A DNA stretch of 8,047 nucleotides from Desulfobacula sp. (GTDB lineage Bacteria; Desulfobacterota; Desulfobacteria; Desulfobacterales; Desulfobacteraceae): assembly GCF_021107415.1 (NCBI RefSeq), contig NZ_JAIOSW010000256.1:1-8047 (forward strand), in the 5' to 3' direction. The notes under the pieces are model-generated. The model had not been told where the DNA came from. It searched no databases and saw only the letters and a program-made list of their open reading frames with translations. The number at the start of each line of letters is the position of its first letter. Within the stretch, counting starts at the first letter, position 1. This document shows positions 1-7,414 of the stretch, piece after piece. The position numbers were made by a program, and so were the translations under genes.

Positions 1-255
1 CCATTCTTCTTTGACCTTCCAGTCATAGAGATCGTCTAATTTTGCAATAATGATTTCATTGAGTTTATCAGGAATAAGTGTATATCCTAAAATTCCATGC
101 TCAATGCTTTGTTGAAGGGTATCCAAAATGGCAGGAGGGGCTTTGAAATCCATGTCTGCCACCCACATTGGGATGATATCCCTGCCTTCATATTTTTCCC
201 ATTTCAATGAAGAGGTGCGGGTCCGGTCGATTATTTCATCAAAATTATATTTCAT
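1..255 (-). CDS. PatB/MalY-type PLP-dependent C-S lyase (partial, N-terminal 85 codons)
   Basis: This is the start of a gene read leftwards that continues beyond position 1. The visible 85 residues begin MKYNFDEIIDRTRTSSLKWE and include RDIIPMWVADMDFKAPPAI at about residues 26-44. This is the characteristic N-terminal block of PatB/MalY-type aminotransferase-fold enzymes (family length roughly 385-400 aa). Family members use pyridoxal phosphate in the cytosol to cleave C-S bonds, for example cystathionine to homocysteine, pyruvate and ammonia. The PLP-binding lysine lies outside the window, so activity cannot be judged. The ATG at 255-253 is chosen because an AGGAG sits 12 nt upstream and an in-frame TAG lies just before that. 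No other in-frame start is present. The gene is divergent from the defence-like cluster and looks like the housekeeping flank of the island. Family assignment is strong; the exact substrate is unknown. Confidence 0.88.
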   Translation of the reverse strand, partial: MKYNFDEIIDRTRTSSLKWEKYEGRDIIPMWVADMDFKAPPAILDTLQQSIEHGILGYTLIPDKLNEIIIAKLDDLYDWKVKEEW

Positions 256-267
256 ATATTCATCAGG

Positions 268-272
268 CTCCT
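268..272 (-). promoter_or_regulatory. Ribosome binding site of the PatB/MalY-type gene
   Basis: AGGAG on the minus strand, 12 nt before the ATG at 255. The spacing is slightly long. An in-frame TAG directly upstream excludes a longer reading frame, so this site supports the chosen start. Confidence 0.6.
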
Positions 273-298
273 ATATTATGGTTCTAAATATGAAAAAA

Positions 299-304
299 AT
301 TATA
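299..304 (-). promoter_or_regulatory. Possible -10 element for the PatB/MalY-type gene
   Basis: On the minus strand this is a perfect TATAAT hexamer, about 27 bases upstream of the AGGAG at 272-268. No good -35 hexamer is seen at 16-18 bp spacing; the best is TTCTTT-like in a purine/pyrimidine tract. In such AT-rich DNA a TATAAT can occur by chance, so this is only a candidate. Confidence 0.25.
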
Positions 305-510
305 TTAACACGGGGGAAAAAAAAGAAAAGATTTAATTTGTAAAGATTCAGGCAGTGAATCAGACCTGCAAAAATGCTGATGTATTTAAATTTATAGTTG
401 TACCTATGGATGGAAAAGTACAGGGTGCTACATATTGTGGTTGGTTGTTTTTGAAAAAATGTGGACTTCACAGAGGATAGTCTGGAGTAGCTTTTGATTC
501 CTGAAAAGCC

Positions 511-544
511 ATGGTTATAGCCAGTAAATATCAATAATAACCAT
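511..544. repeat. 8-bp inverted repeat (possible hairpin or operator)
   Basis: ATGGTTAT at 511-518 is the exact reverse complement of ATAACCAT at 537-544, with an 18-nt spacer. It lies in the intergenic region and is not followed by a T-run, so it does not look like a terminator. An 8-bp match in AT-rich DNA may be chance. Confidence 0.35.
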
Positions 545-827
545 TAAAATTACTCAAAATTATATTGAGGATTGGGTTAACAGAAATACTTCTTGAATAA
601 ACTTGTCTTTATGTAAAGCAATCTTGAATAGAAATTAAGTGATTGTTCAATTTCAAAAGGTTTCAGGGTTTTTCAACATGATATCTGATCCAGGAACCAT
701 GTAAATTGTAAAGATATCCGGTTAGTTTTTTTAAAAATTGATATTTTGGGCTCTCATAAATCAGCATACCATGAATGATATGCGGACAACCGGTTAATTA
801 CTTGTTACCCTCAATAAAGTTTGAATT

Positions 828-1718
828 ATGAAAACAATTTTTTATTCTTGGCAATCGGACCTTCCAAATAGAACTAACAGGGGGTTTATTTCCATTGCGT
901 TGGAAAAAGCCACAAAAAAACTAAATAGACATGATGAAATTGGATTAGAGCTTGCTGTTGACAGAGACACATTGAACATTTCAGGAGCACCCGACATCGC
1001 AAAAACAATTTTTGAAAAGATAGACTGTTCAATTGCTTTTGTATGTGATGTTTCACTCATTAATCCGAACAAATACCGTATAACACCAAATCCGAATGTA
1101 CTTGTTGAACTTGGTTACGCTGTAAAGTCTTTAGGATGGGACAATATTGTGCTTATCGCAAATACTTTTTACGGTAATATTGAGCAGCTTCCATTTGATT
1201 TAAGGGGAAGAAGAATTATTTCTTATAATCTTGCTAAAGATTCAACCCAAATAAGCAGTGAAAGATCAGAACTGGAAAAAAAGTTATTTGGTGCGATTAA
1301 TTATATTCTTAAAAATAATGCAGCCAAACAATCTGGAACCCGAGATAACTCGCTTAAAAAAGAATATATTCAAGCAGACAGAGAATTATTTAAACATTTC
1401 ATATCTATACTACCGTCAGATGCTATTTTTAATATAGATAGTACAAAAACTGTCCACATGGAATCGTGTGATGACGGTAATTATAGTTCATTATTTAATG
1501 AAGCGGTTCAGCCACTAATGTTGTTTACCATCAAATGGGGTAAGGCAGACCACATGTTTTTAGACTCGGAGTTAGAAGAGATGAGTATTGAATTGAAAAC
1601 ATGCGTTGAAAGCTTCGTGAAAAGTAATAAATGCGATGAAATGAAAATAATAGCGCCACAGATTATATCTAAATATAATAACTTTGTTAGAAAAGCAAAA
1701 ATTCAATTAGGAGCATAA
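828..1718 (+). CDS. TIR-like domain protein (FYSWQSD family), putative NADase effector
   Basis: A 296-aa soluble protein with no signal peptide or membrane segment. The N-terminal half (about 1-135) looks like a TIR-like nucleotide-binding fold. It has a first strand with FYSWQSDLPN (5-14), then VDRDT (44-48), a hydrophobic strand SIAFVCDVS (68-76), NPNVLVELGYA (88-98) and a strand NIVLIANT (106-113). Glu94 sits where TIR NADases carry their catalytic glutamate, so NAD+ cleavage is a reasonable inference but not shown. A linker of about 40 residues leads to a C-terminal domain (about 178-296) with the pieces ELFKHFISILPSD and HMFLDSELEEM. I have the impression that similar tails occur in other defence-type proteins, but the role is unknown. 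The ATG at 828 places the core strand at residue 3, as usual for the family. No clear Shine-Dalgarno precedes it. The gene is first in a three-gene row, 22 nt before the PIN-like gene. It could instead bind a nucleotide without hydrolysing it. Confidence 0.8.
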   Translation: MKTIFYSWQSDLPNRTNRGFISIALEKATKKLNRHDEIGLELAVDRDTLNISGAPDIAKTIFEKIDCSIAFVCDVSLINPNKYRITPNPNVLVELGYAVKSLGWDNIVLIANTFYGNIEQLPFDLRGRRIISYNLAKDSTQISSERSELEKKLFGAINYILKNNAAKQSGTRDNSLKKEYIQADRELFKHFISILPSDAIFNIDSTKTVHMESCDDGNYSSLFNEAVQPLMLFTIKWGKADHMFLDSELEEMSIELKTCVESFVKSNKCDEMKIIAPQIISKYNNFVRKAKIQLGA

Positions 1719-1740
1719 AATATAAAGGTATAATCAAGGG

Positions 1741-3027
1741 ATGAATATGAAAAAGAATGAAATTAATGAAGATTTCTGGTTTGACGCAAATTGCAAAAGC
1801 GACATATCTCAGTTAAAAACAAGCTTGAGTTTATTCATTCAAAATTTTGATAAAGCTTCGGCACTAAAAGAGTACCCGATTTTCTTGGACACGAATGTGT
1901 TATTGTTATTCTATAAAGTATCCAATAAGGTGAAAAATAATTTTTTAAAGTTCTTAAAAGAAAATATAGATAATATTTTTATTACTGAGCACGTAAAAAA
2001 TGAGTTTTTGAAATCACGATTAAAAGTAATAAACGAAGACTATTTAAAGGTAGTGAGTGATGTCCCCAAAGAATTAAAAAAACAATCCAATAAAATCACA
2101 AATTATATAAATAGAAACAAATCTATCTTAGAAGACTACGACGAAATTTATTTGGAACTTAAAGAAATAGAAAGTGAATTAACAAGAATACATGATAAAT
2201 TGGATGTTGAAATCAATAAAAACTTAGAAAAAAACAAAAATATAAAATACAATGATATCCTCCTTGAAGAATATAGCAGAATTCAAATTGTAAATAATAT
2301 TACAGAGAACGAGCTTACGTTTATAAAAGAAAAATATAACTATTTAAAAGAAAAGGCTTCTATCGTTTTTCCTGGCATGATGGATGGGAAACTAAAAAAC
2401 GAAAATGAAGATGGTGATTTTATTATATTTCATGAAATGATGAAATATATGAAAGAGAACAATACCAGTGTTGTTTTTCTAACAAATGATAAGAAAAAAG
2501 ATTGGTTTGAAATAGATGAAAACAATAAAAAGCACCCACAAATTAATTATATAGAAAGTACATACAAGAATACTCAACAATTCAATTATATATTAGAAGC
2601 GGATCGCACTTTGTCTAATCTCTTGAACATTCATATAGAATCAAACACTTTTATGAAAAATATTGAAAAAGAAAATGAAATATTAAAGAAACAAAATTTT
2701 TATTTAGATTGGTCAAAGGATGAGTTTTTACGCATATTAAATAAGAGCTATTTGGAAAAATTTTCACATCCTGTTTCAGAAATTAAACTTGAATTTGACA
2801 CCTTGATATCAAACATCGATTTTCATCAACTCCTGGATGAAAATTCAACCACCGGTGAATTCCATGGGGAAGGTCTTGCAATACATAGGAATACGGATAC
2901 TGATGGTAATGAAATCATGCTAAAAACTCCCTTTTATTTTCTTGGATCATGTAACATCGACAATATAAATAAAGCAATCGATATCAATACTTTGGATATA
3001 GAAGAACATGATATAGAAATCGGGTAG
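1741..3027 (+). CDS. PIN-like domain protein, putative ribonuclease (PIN_8/DUF4935-like)
   Basis: A 428-aa protein with a split PIN-like nuclease domain. The pieces are FLDTNVLLLFY (48-58, Asp50), VKNEFLKSR (85-93, Glu88), EDGDFIIFHEM (223-233, Asp224/Asp226) and VVFLTNDKKKDWF (244-256, Asp250). These match the order and spacing of the acidic metal-binding residues in PIN nucleases that carry a long helical insertion. Here residues about 100-205 form a charged, probably coiled-coil insert. PIN domains cleave RNA with Mg2+ or Mn2+, so an RNA-cleaving effector is inferred. The C-terminal 110 residues (about 318-428), with a LDWSKDEFLRIL start, are not recognised. Two starts are possible: ATG 1741 and ATG 1747. 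AAGGG at 1736-1740 abuts the first and lies 6 nt before the second, so 1747 may be the real start. The gene is extremely AT-rich (9 G/C in 60 bases at 1921-1980), unlike the following genes. It is probably cotranscribed with the TIR-like gene. Confidence 0.78.
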   Translation: MNMKKNEINEDFWFDANCKSDISQLKTSLSLFIQNFDKASALKEYPIFLDTNVLLLFYKVSNKVKNNFLKFLKENIDNIFITEHVKNEFLKSRLKVINEDYLKVVSDVPKELKKQSNKITNYINRNKSILEDYDEIYLELKEIESELTRIHDKLDVEINKNLEKNKNIKYNDILLEEYSRIQIVNNITENELTFIKEKYNYLKEKASIVFPGMMDGKLKNENEDGDFIIFHEMMKYMKENNTSVVFLTNDKKKDWFEIDENNKKHPQINYIESTYKNTQQFNYILEADRTLSNLLNIHIESNTFMKNIEKENEILKKQNFYLDWSKDEFLRILNKSYLEKFSHPVSEIKLEFDTLISNIDFHQLLDENSTTGEFHGEGLAIHRNTDTDGNEIMLKTPFYFLGSCNIDNINKAIDINTLDIEEHDIEIG

Positions 3028-3061
3028 GTATATCTGTATTATACAGTCAAAAATAAGTGCT

Positions 3062-3065
3062 GGAG
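3062..3065 (+). promoter_or_regulatory. Ribosome binding site that decides the ATPase start
   Basis: GGAG lies 6 nt before ATG 3072. The longer in-frame GTG at 3057 has no Shine-Dalgarno upstream, and using it would place this GGAG inside the coding region. I therefore choose 3072. Confidence 0.6.
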
Positions 3066-3071
3066 AAAAAA

Positions 3072-5114
3072 ATGAACATAAAATCCGAAGTCGGTGAGTG
3101 GTTCCATACTCGACCAAACTGGCAACAGGAAGCCGCAGACAGAATTTTAAAAAAAGGGTCATTATCCTCAATAGACATTGATGAACTAACCGATCTTGCC
3201 AAAACAGATAAAGGCCAAGAAAAAACTGATTTTCACAAATTTAATGGTCTTGGGACTTCTGCAAGTGGTAGTGCCGATTTGCAGCTAAAAGCGATCAGCG
3301 AAATAGAAGGGATAGACAATTTGTCACCCCGGAAGCCCCATACTTTAGGTAAAAATAATATCACAGTTGTATACGGGAATAATGGGTCAGGGAAATCCGG
3401 TTATACTCGTATCCTGAAGAAAGTATGTGGAAAATCCCATGCCGTTGAATTAAAATCCAATGTTTTTGGAGCTCCTCCTGATAAACAATGTTGCAAGATA
3501 GAATACGAATTTGCCGGGAAAACGATTGATGTTACATGGTCGGCAAAAGACGACCCAGTAAACGATCTTTGCAATATAGACATTTTTGATACTACAAGCG
3601 GTGAACTCTATCTGGTAAAAGAAAATGAAGCAGCATACACACCAGCGGTACTGGGTTTGTTTGATAAATTAATCCAAGCCTGTGATTCAGTCCGGGATTG
3701 TTTTAAGTCAGCTTTGTTAAAGCTGCCTTCGAAGCTCCCTGTCATGCCGCGCGAATATGGCCAAACAAAAGCTGAAAAATTATATTCCAGCCTGCGAGCA
3801 TCCCAGACAGAATCCTCGCTTGCGAATATTCTCGTCTGGACAAAAGAAGATGATCTCTCTTTAAAGAGCCTTGATGAAAGATTGAAAGCCAAAGACCCTA
3901 AAAAACAAGCAGAACAAAAAAGAAACCGAAAAAAACAGATAGATTTGCTTCACACACAGTTAACAGACGTTATTAACAATTTGGCAGCTAATGCCTGCGC
4001 TGAAATTTTCAAGTTAAAAAACTCAGCAAAAGAAAAGCGTGATATCGCAATTGGTGGGGCCAAAGCAGTACAAGATATGTCATCTTTATCGGGCGTCGGG
4101 TCTGAAACATGGAGGGCGTTATGGTATGCAGCGAGAGAATATTCGAAAAAGGAAGCATATAAAGATAATGAATTCCCAAACACTTCGGATGATGCGCGCT
4201 GTATTTTATGTCACCAAAAATTGGATACTAATGCCCGCAAACGATTTCAAAAGTTTGAAAAATATATAACAGGAAAGCTGTCCTCTGATGCAGCAACTGC
4301 AGAATTAAAATATAGTAAAAAAATAGAAGTTCTTCCCGATACACCTAAATCAGAGATAATTCAAACGACAATTCAGGCAGCGGGCTTGGAGTCAGAGGAG
4401 TGGCTTCCTAAGCTAACAACTTTTTGGAAAAATGTTGAAGATGTAATCGAAAGAATAAAAAAGCAATCAGAATATTCAAAATTTGGTATAGATAAGAAAA
4501 AGCTTTCCTGGCTTGAAGAATTGAAGGAACTTGCTGATAGTTTGGAAAATCAGGCAAAACAATTGGATAAGGATGCAAAGGCATTTGATCGCGAAAAAGC
4601 GTTGGCAGATAAAAGAGAATTATCGGCAAAAAAATGGACCTCTGATCAAAAAAATGCCATTAAAGATGAACTTAAACGTCTCAAGCAAATCACCCAAATC
4701 AATAAATGGATTAGAACGACGAGTACAGCACAAATTTCTAAACAGGCAGGTGTTCTGGCTCAACAAGTTCTTACAGATGCTTATGTAAGCCGGTTCAATC
4801 TTGAATTACAACGTCTTGGTGCCCGTCGGATCAAAGTAGAAATCGTTAAAACTCGGGCGAAGAAGGGGCATGTCCTGCATAGGCTTTGCCTCAAAGGATT
4901 GAATTATAAGACATACCCCCCAGGAGACATTTTAAGTGACGGAGAAAAGCGGATTGTAACGCTTGCGGCTTTTTTAGCTGATGTAACAGGAAACGAAGAA
5001 AAAGCTCCTTTTATTTTTGATGATCCTATTTCATCTCTTGATCAGGATTTTGAAGAAAAATCAATCGACAGATTAATAGAGTTAAGCAAAGACCGCCAAG
5101 TTCAGAGCTCCTGA
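3072..5114 (+). pseudogene. Zinc-hook ABC/SMC-type ATPase (AAA_13, RloC/PrrC-like), 3' end removed by an insertion sequence
   Basis: The remaining frame gives 680 aa. Residues 1-90 form an N-terminal segment (EWFHTRPNWQQEAADRIL at 9-26). Walker A is YGNNGSGKSG (101-110, Lys108). A long helical middle carries CILC (377-380), a CxxC zinc hook like those of Rad50 and RloC, with charged coiled-coil on both sides (about 260-300 and 480-540). The ABC signature LSDGEKR is at 621-627, Walker B FIFDDP at 647-652 and the D-loop SSLD at 654-657. The frame then runs LSKDRQV and ends in QSS and a TGA that belong to the left inverted repeat of the insertion sequence at 5101. In relatives, RQV is followed by a strand and an H-loop histidine, then a C-terminal region; both are missing here. 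RloC-type proteins couple an ATPase to anticodon nuclease activity in phage defence, so any effector domain is lost and the protein is probably inactive. The gene lies 44 nt after the PIN-like gene and has visibly higher G+C. The start is ATG 3072; GTG 3057 is the alternative. Confidence 0.82.
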
Positions 5115-5117
5115 CAT
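5101..5117 (+). repeat. Left terminal inverted repeat of the insertion sequence
   Basis: TTCAGAGCTCCTGACAT, the exact reverse complement of 7415-7431. It supplies the last codons and the TGA (5112-5114) of the truncated ATPase frame. Positions 5118-5121 no longer match well (only A5119 pairs), so 17 bp is the perfect core. Confidence 0.92.
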
Positions 5118-5126
5118 CAAGCTTGG

Positions 5127-5150
5127 AAAAGCCTTATTTTAAAGGGTTTT
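5127..5150 (+). other. Possible stem-loop in the insertion sequence leader
   Basis: AAAAGCCTT (5127-5135) can pair with AAGGGTTTT (5142-5150) with one G-G mismatch and a 6-nt loop. The right arm ends in four T. It lies between the left repeat and the candidate promoter, where it could weaken transcription entering from outside the element. The stem is short and AT-rich. Confidence 0.25.
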
Positions 5151-5152
5151 AC

Positions 5153-5181
5153 TTGACTTTTGGGTAAGAATATCGTAGGTT
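5153..5181 (+). promoter_or_regulatory. Candidate transposase promoter
   Basis: TTGACT (5153-5158) fits a -35 box with five of six consensus bases. At 17 bp spacing the -10 position is TAGGTT (5176-5181), only three of six. It lies inside the element, 26 nt before the GTG start, where an insertion sequence promoter is expected. Confidence 0.35.
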
Positions 5182-5207
5182 AGAAGACATCAAAAAAGGA
5201 AAATATA

Positions 5208-7394
5208 GTGCTTCAAACCTACATCCCATATAGCTCAAAAAATACCACTCCGATCAATGAAAAAATAGCAATGGATAGTGATGATGAACAGGTCGTTTTT
5301 TTTACAGCCACCGGGCCTGTTTACTCTTTTAGAAAAAATGATAAATTCGCCAAAAGATTGGCCCAGGGCATTATTGTTTCCTTAGGCCTTGCAACGACTG
5401 CTGAACTTGCTAAGGCCCTTGGTATAAATCGAACGACGGTATTAAGAAATGTTCAAATATATAAAGATAAGGGGCCTGAAGGCTTTATTGATAATCGGCC
5501 CAATCGAAGCCCTTACAAGCTCAATAGAGAAAAACAGCAGGTTGTCAAACGCCTTCTGGACAAAGGGTCCACAATCACTGCAGCCGCTGCTGAAGTTGGG
5601 GTCAGCGAAGGTTGTGTCCGCAGGGCCTTAAGGAAAGGCCTCATTGTAAGAAAAATCGCCCAATCCGATCAGACTAAAGATTCCGTAGAACTAAAAGGAC
5701 CGGCTAAACGATCTCAGGAAGATGCCAATTGTAATGCCGGCATTGCGACTAAAAGAGAGGAAGAACGGTTGCTGGCACGTAAGGGAGACCTGATAGAGGC
5801 GCTGCCTGAATTTTTACCCAATGAAGGTGTTCACTACGCTGGTGTTCTTCTGGCTTTGCCATTTTTGGCAGGTCTGAGTTATCTTTCTACCGGCAAAAAA
5901 GTGTACGGCGCCCTGAAAAAAGCATACTACGGTTTACAATCGATTCTTTTAACCCTGGCATTCATGGCCCTCTTGAGGATGAAAAACCCGGAACAGTTAA
6001 AGAACGGAAATCCCGGGGATTTTGGAATAATACTTGGCCTTGACCGCTGCCCTGAGGTCAAGACGTTAAGAAGAAAACTCAATGAGCTTGGTTTGCACAA
6101 TCAATCAGGTCAGTTCATGGAAACCCTGAGTCGTGCATGGGTAGAGCAGGACAAAGATATTTTGGGGTTTTCATACATTGATGGCCATGTGAGGCCCTAT
6201 CATGGCAGGAAGCATACTCTGCCCAAAACTCATGTGGCAAGACGGCGCCTTTGCATGCCTGCCACCACCGATTTTTGGGTAAATGGAACCCATTGTGAGC
6301 CCCTGTTTTTTGTGACGACAGAGGCCAATAACAGCCTGTTGTCTACCGTTGAAAATGAGATCATCCCTGAATTAAAGCGCTTGTCAAAAGGTGAACGGGT
6401 TACCCTGGTCTTTGATCGGGAGGGTTGGAGTCCTGATCGATTTTTAAAATGGAGGGACTCCGGCATTGATGTATTGACTTACCGCAAAGGCAAATATGAG
6501 CCATGGCCAAAGGACTGTTTTGTTGAGGTCATCAGCCAGGTTCGAGGAGAACCGGTGACCTATCTGCTGGGGGAACGAAGTATCAAAATAAACAAAAAGG
6601 GTTGGGTCAGGGAAGTACGGAGACTATGTGACAACGGGCATCAAACATCGGTTATCTCAACCAGACAGGATCTTTCCATGGAAGAAATAGCCCGCAGGAT
6701 GTTTTTCCGGTGGAACCAGGAAAACTATTTCAAGTACATGAGAGATGAATATGGTCTTGATCACCTTGTTTCAAGGGATGTGGAACAGGCAGATGTTGAA
6801 CGGATGGTTCCCAATCCCCAGAAAAAAGAGCTGGTGAAAGAGCATTCAAAACAATTAAAGCAATTAAAAAAGAAGAAAGAACACTATGCCACAAAAGCCG
6901 TGGACAACGATGAAAAACAATGTCGGACCATGAGGGGGTTCAATATATCGAATTACGGGTTGAAAACAGAAATCAAACAAATAGAAGAGGAGATTGAAAC
7001 CCTTAAAGCCCAGATTAAACAATTTCCGGACAAGGTAAAAATAAATGAGACGCTTGAAGAAAACGAAATCGTACGCCTTGAAACCGAAAAGAAGCGGTTA
7101 ACGGATACCATAAAGATGACCTGCTACAGAGCGGAAACTGAATTGTTAAAAATCATCGAGCAGAACCACTGTTTTGCCAGAACCATGGATGAAGGAAGGA
7201 CCTTTATAAAAAAGGTATTTCAACAACCGGCTGATATGATCCCGAACGATAATGAAGGCAGGTTGGAGATCCGTTTTCATACAATGTCTACCAGGCGGGA
7301 AAACAAGTCTTTGGAGGAGCTTTGTGACATAGTAAATAAGGAAAATTTTTTATACCCCGGTACAAAGCTGAAACTGGTATTTAAGGCTGCATAA
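5208..7394 (+). CDS. DDE transposase with two N-terminal HTH motifs (728 aa)
   Basis: The transposase of the surrounding insertion sequence. Residues about 60-95 (TTAELAKALGINRTTVLRNV) and about 121-147 (ITAAAAEVGVSEGCVRRAL) are two helix-turn-helix motifs for binding the element ends. The catalytic core is seen as FSYIDGHVRPYHG (321-333, Asp325), VTLVFDREGW (398-407, Asp403) and RWNQENYFKYMRDEYGLDHL (501-520, Glu505). This is a D-D-E triad with an IS4/IS1634-like last block. A charged, probably coiled-coil stretch follows (about 538-635), then about 90 C-terminal residues of unknown role. At 728 aa it is much longer than the usual 350-550 aa. The start is GTG 5208, supported by AAGGA at 5196-5200 with 7 nt spacing; the next in-frame ATG is 5271. 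The frame has no stop or frameshift, so the protein may be active. The family name is uncertain; the transposase call is firm. Confidence 0.88.
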   Translation: MLQTYIPYSSKNTTPINEKIAMDSDDEQVVFFTATGPVYSFRKNDKFAKRLAQGIIVSLGLATTAELAKALGINRTTVLRNVQIYKDKGPEGFIDNRPNRSPYKLNREKQQVVKRLLDKGSTITAAAAEVGVSEGCVRRALRKGLIVRKIAQSDQTKDSVELKGPAKRSQEDANCNAGIATKREEERLLARKGDLIEALPEFLPNEGVHYAGVLLALPFLAGLSYLSTGKKVYGALKKAYYGLQSILLTLAFMALLRMKNPEQLKNGNPGDFGIILGLDRCPEVKTLRRKLNELGLHNQSGQFMETLSRAWVEQDKDILGFSYIDGHVRPYHGRKHTLPKTHVARRRLCMPATTDFWVNGTHCEPLFFVTTEANNSLLSTVENEIIPELKRLSKGERVTLVFDREGWSPDRFLKWRDSGIDVLTYRKGKYEPWPKDCFVEVISQVRGEPVTYLLGERSIKINKKGWVREVRRLCDNGHQTSVISTRQDLSMEEIARRMFFRWNQENYFKYMRDEYGLDHLVSRDVEQADVERMVPNPQKKELVKEHSKQLKQLKKKKEHYATKAVDNDEKQCRTMRGFNISNYGLKTEIKQIEEEIETLKAQIKQFPDKVKINETLEENEIVRLETEKKRLTDTIKMTCYRAETELLKIIEQNHCFARTMDEGRTFIKKVFQQPADMIPNDNEGRLEIRFHTMSTRRENKSLEELCDIVNKENFLYPGTKLKLVFKAA

Positions 7395-7414
7395 ACTGCA
7401 TTTAAATCTGGCTA

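Larger units (their letters stand above)
256..827. other. AT-rich divergent intergenic region, no supported gene
   Basis: About 570 bases separate the leftward lyase from the rightward cluster. The open frames on both strands here are short, have no convincing ribosome binding site and resemble no family I know. One in-frame stretch at about 345-480 ends in TAG and could be a gene remnant, but I cannot identify it. Visible small structures are an 8-bp inverted repeat (511-518 / 537-544), a repeated CCGGTTA (718-724 and 790-796, the second inside the palindrome AACCGGTT at 788-795), two GATATC sites (680-685, 713-718) and two TCTTGAATA copies (591-599, 622-630). The region must carry promoters in both directions, but no strong -35/-10 pair for the rightward cluster is obvious. 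A weak TTGTAA-N18-TTTAAA at 706-735 is the best I see. No tRNA, attachment site or CRISPR repeat was recognised. Confidence 0.6.

Noticed and set aside
128..343. Plus-strand open frame of 71 codons
   Set aside because: It lies partly opposite the clear lyase N-terminus, has no ribosome binding site and ends in a low-complexity purine tract.
345..480. Short plus-strand frame ending in TAG, considered as a small gene or remnant
   Set aside because: It has no good start codon with a ribosome binding site and resembles no protein I know.
271..534. Minus-strand open frame of 87 codons
   Set aside because: It covers the likely promoter and ribosome binding site of the lyase gene and translates to a low-complexity, AT-driven sequence with no recognisable motif.
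256..827. tRNA gene, attachment site or CRISPR array at the island border
   Set aside because: No cloverleaf, no evenly spaced repeats and no long direct repeat were seen; the only repeats are 6-9 bp long.
3057..3071. GTG at 3057 as start of the ATPase gene
   Set aside because: It has no Shine-Dalgarno, whereas GGAG is well spaced for ATG 3072.
3401..4629. Several 60-94 codon frames opposite or inside the ATPase gene
   Set aside because: They are shadows of a gene with clear Walker A, zinc-hook, signature and Walker B motifs.
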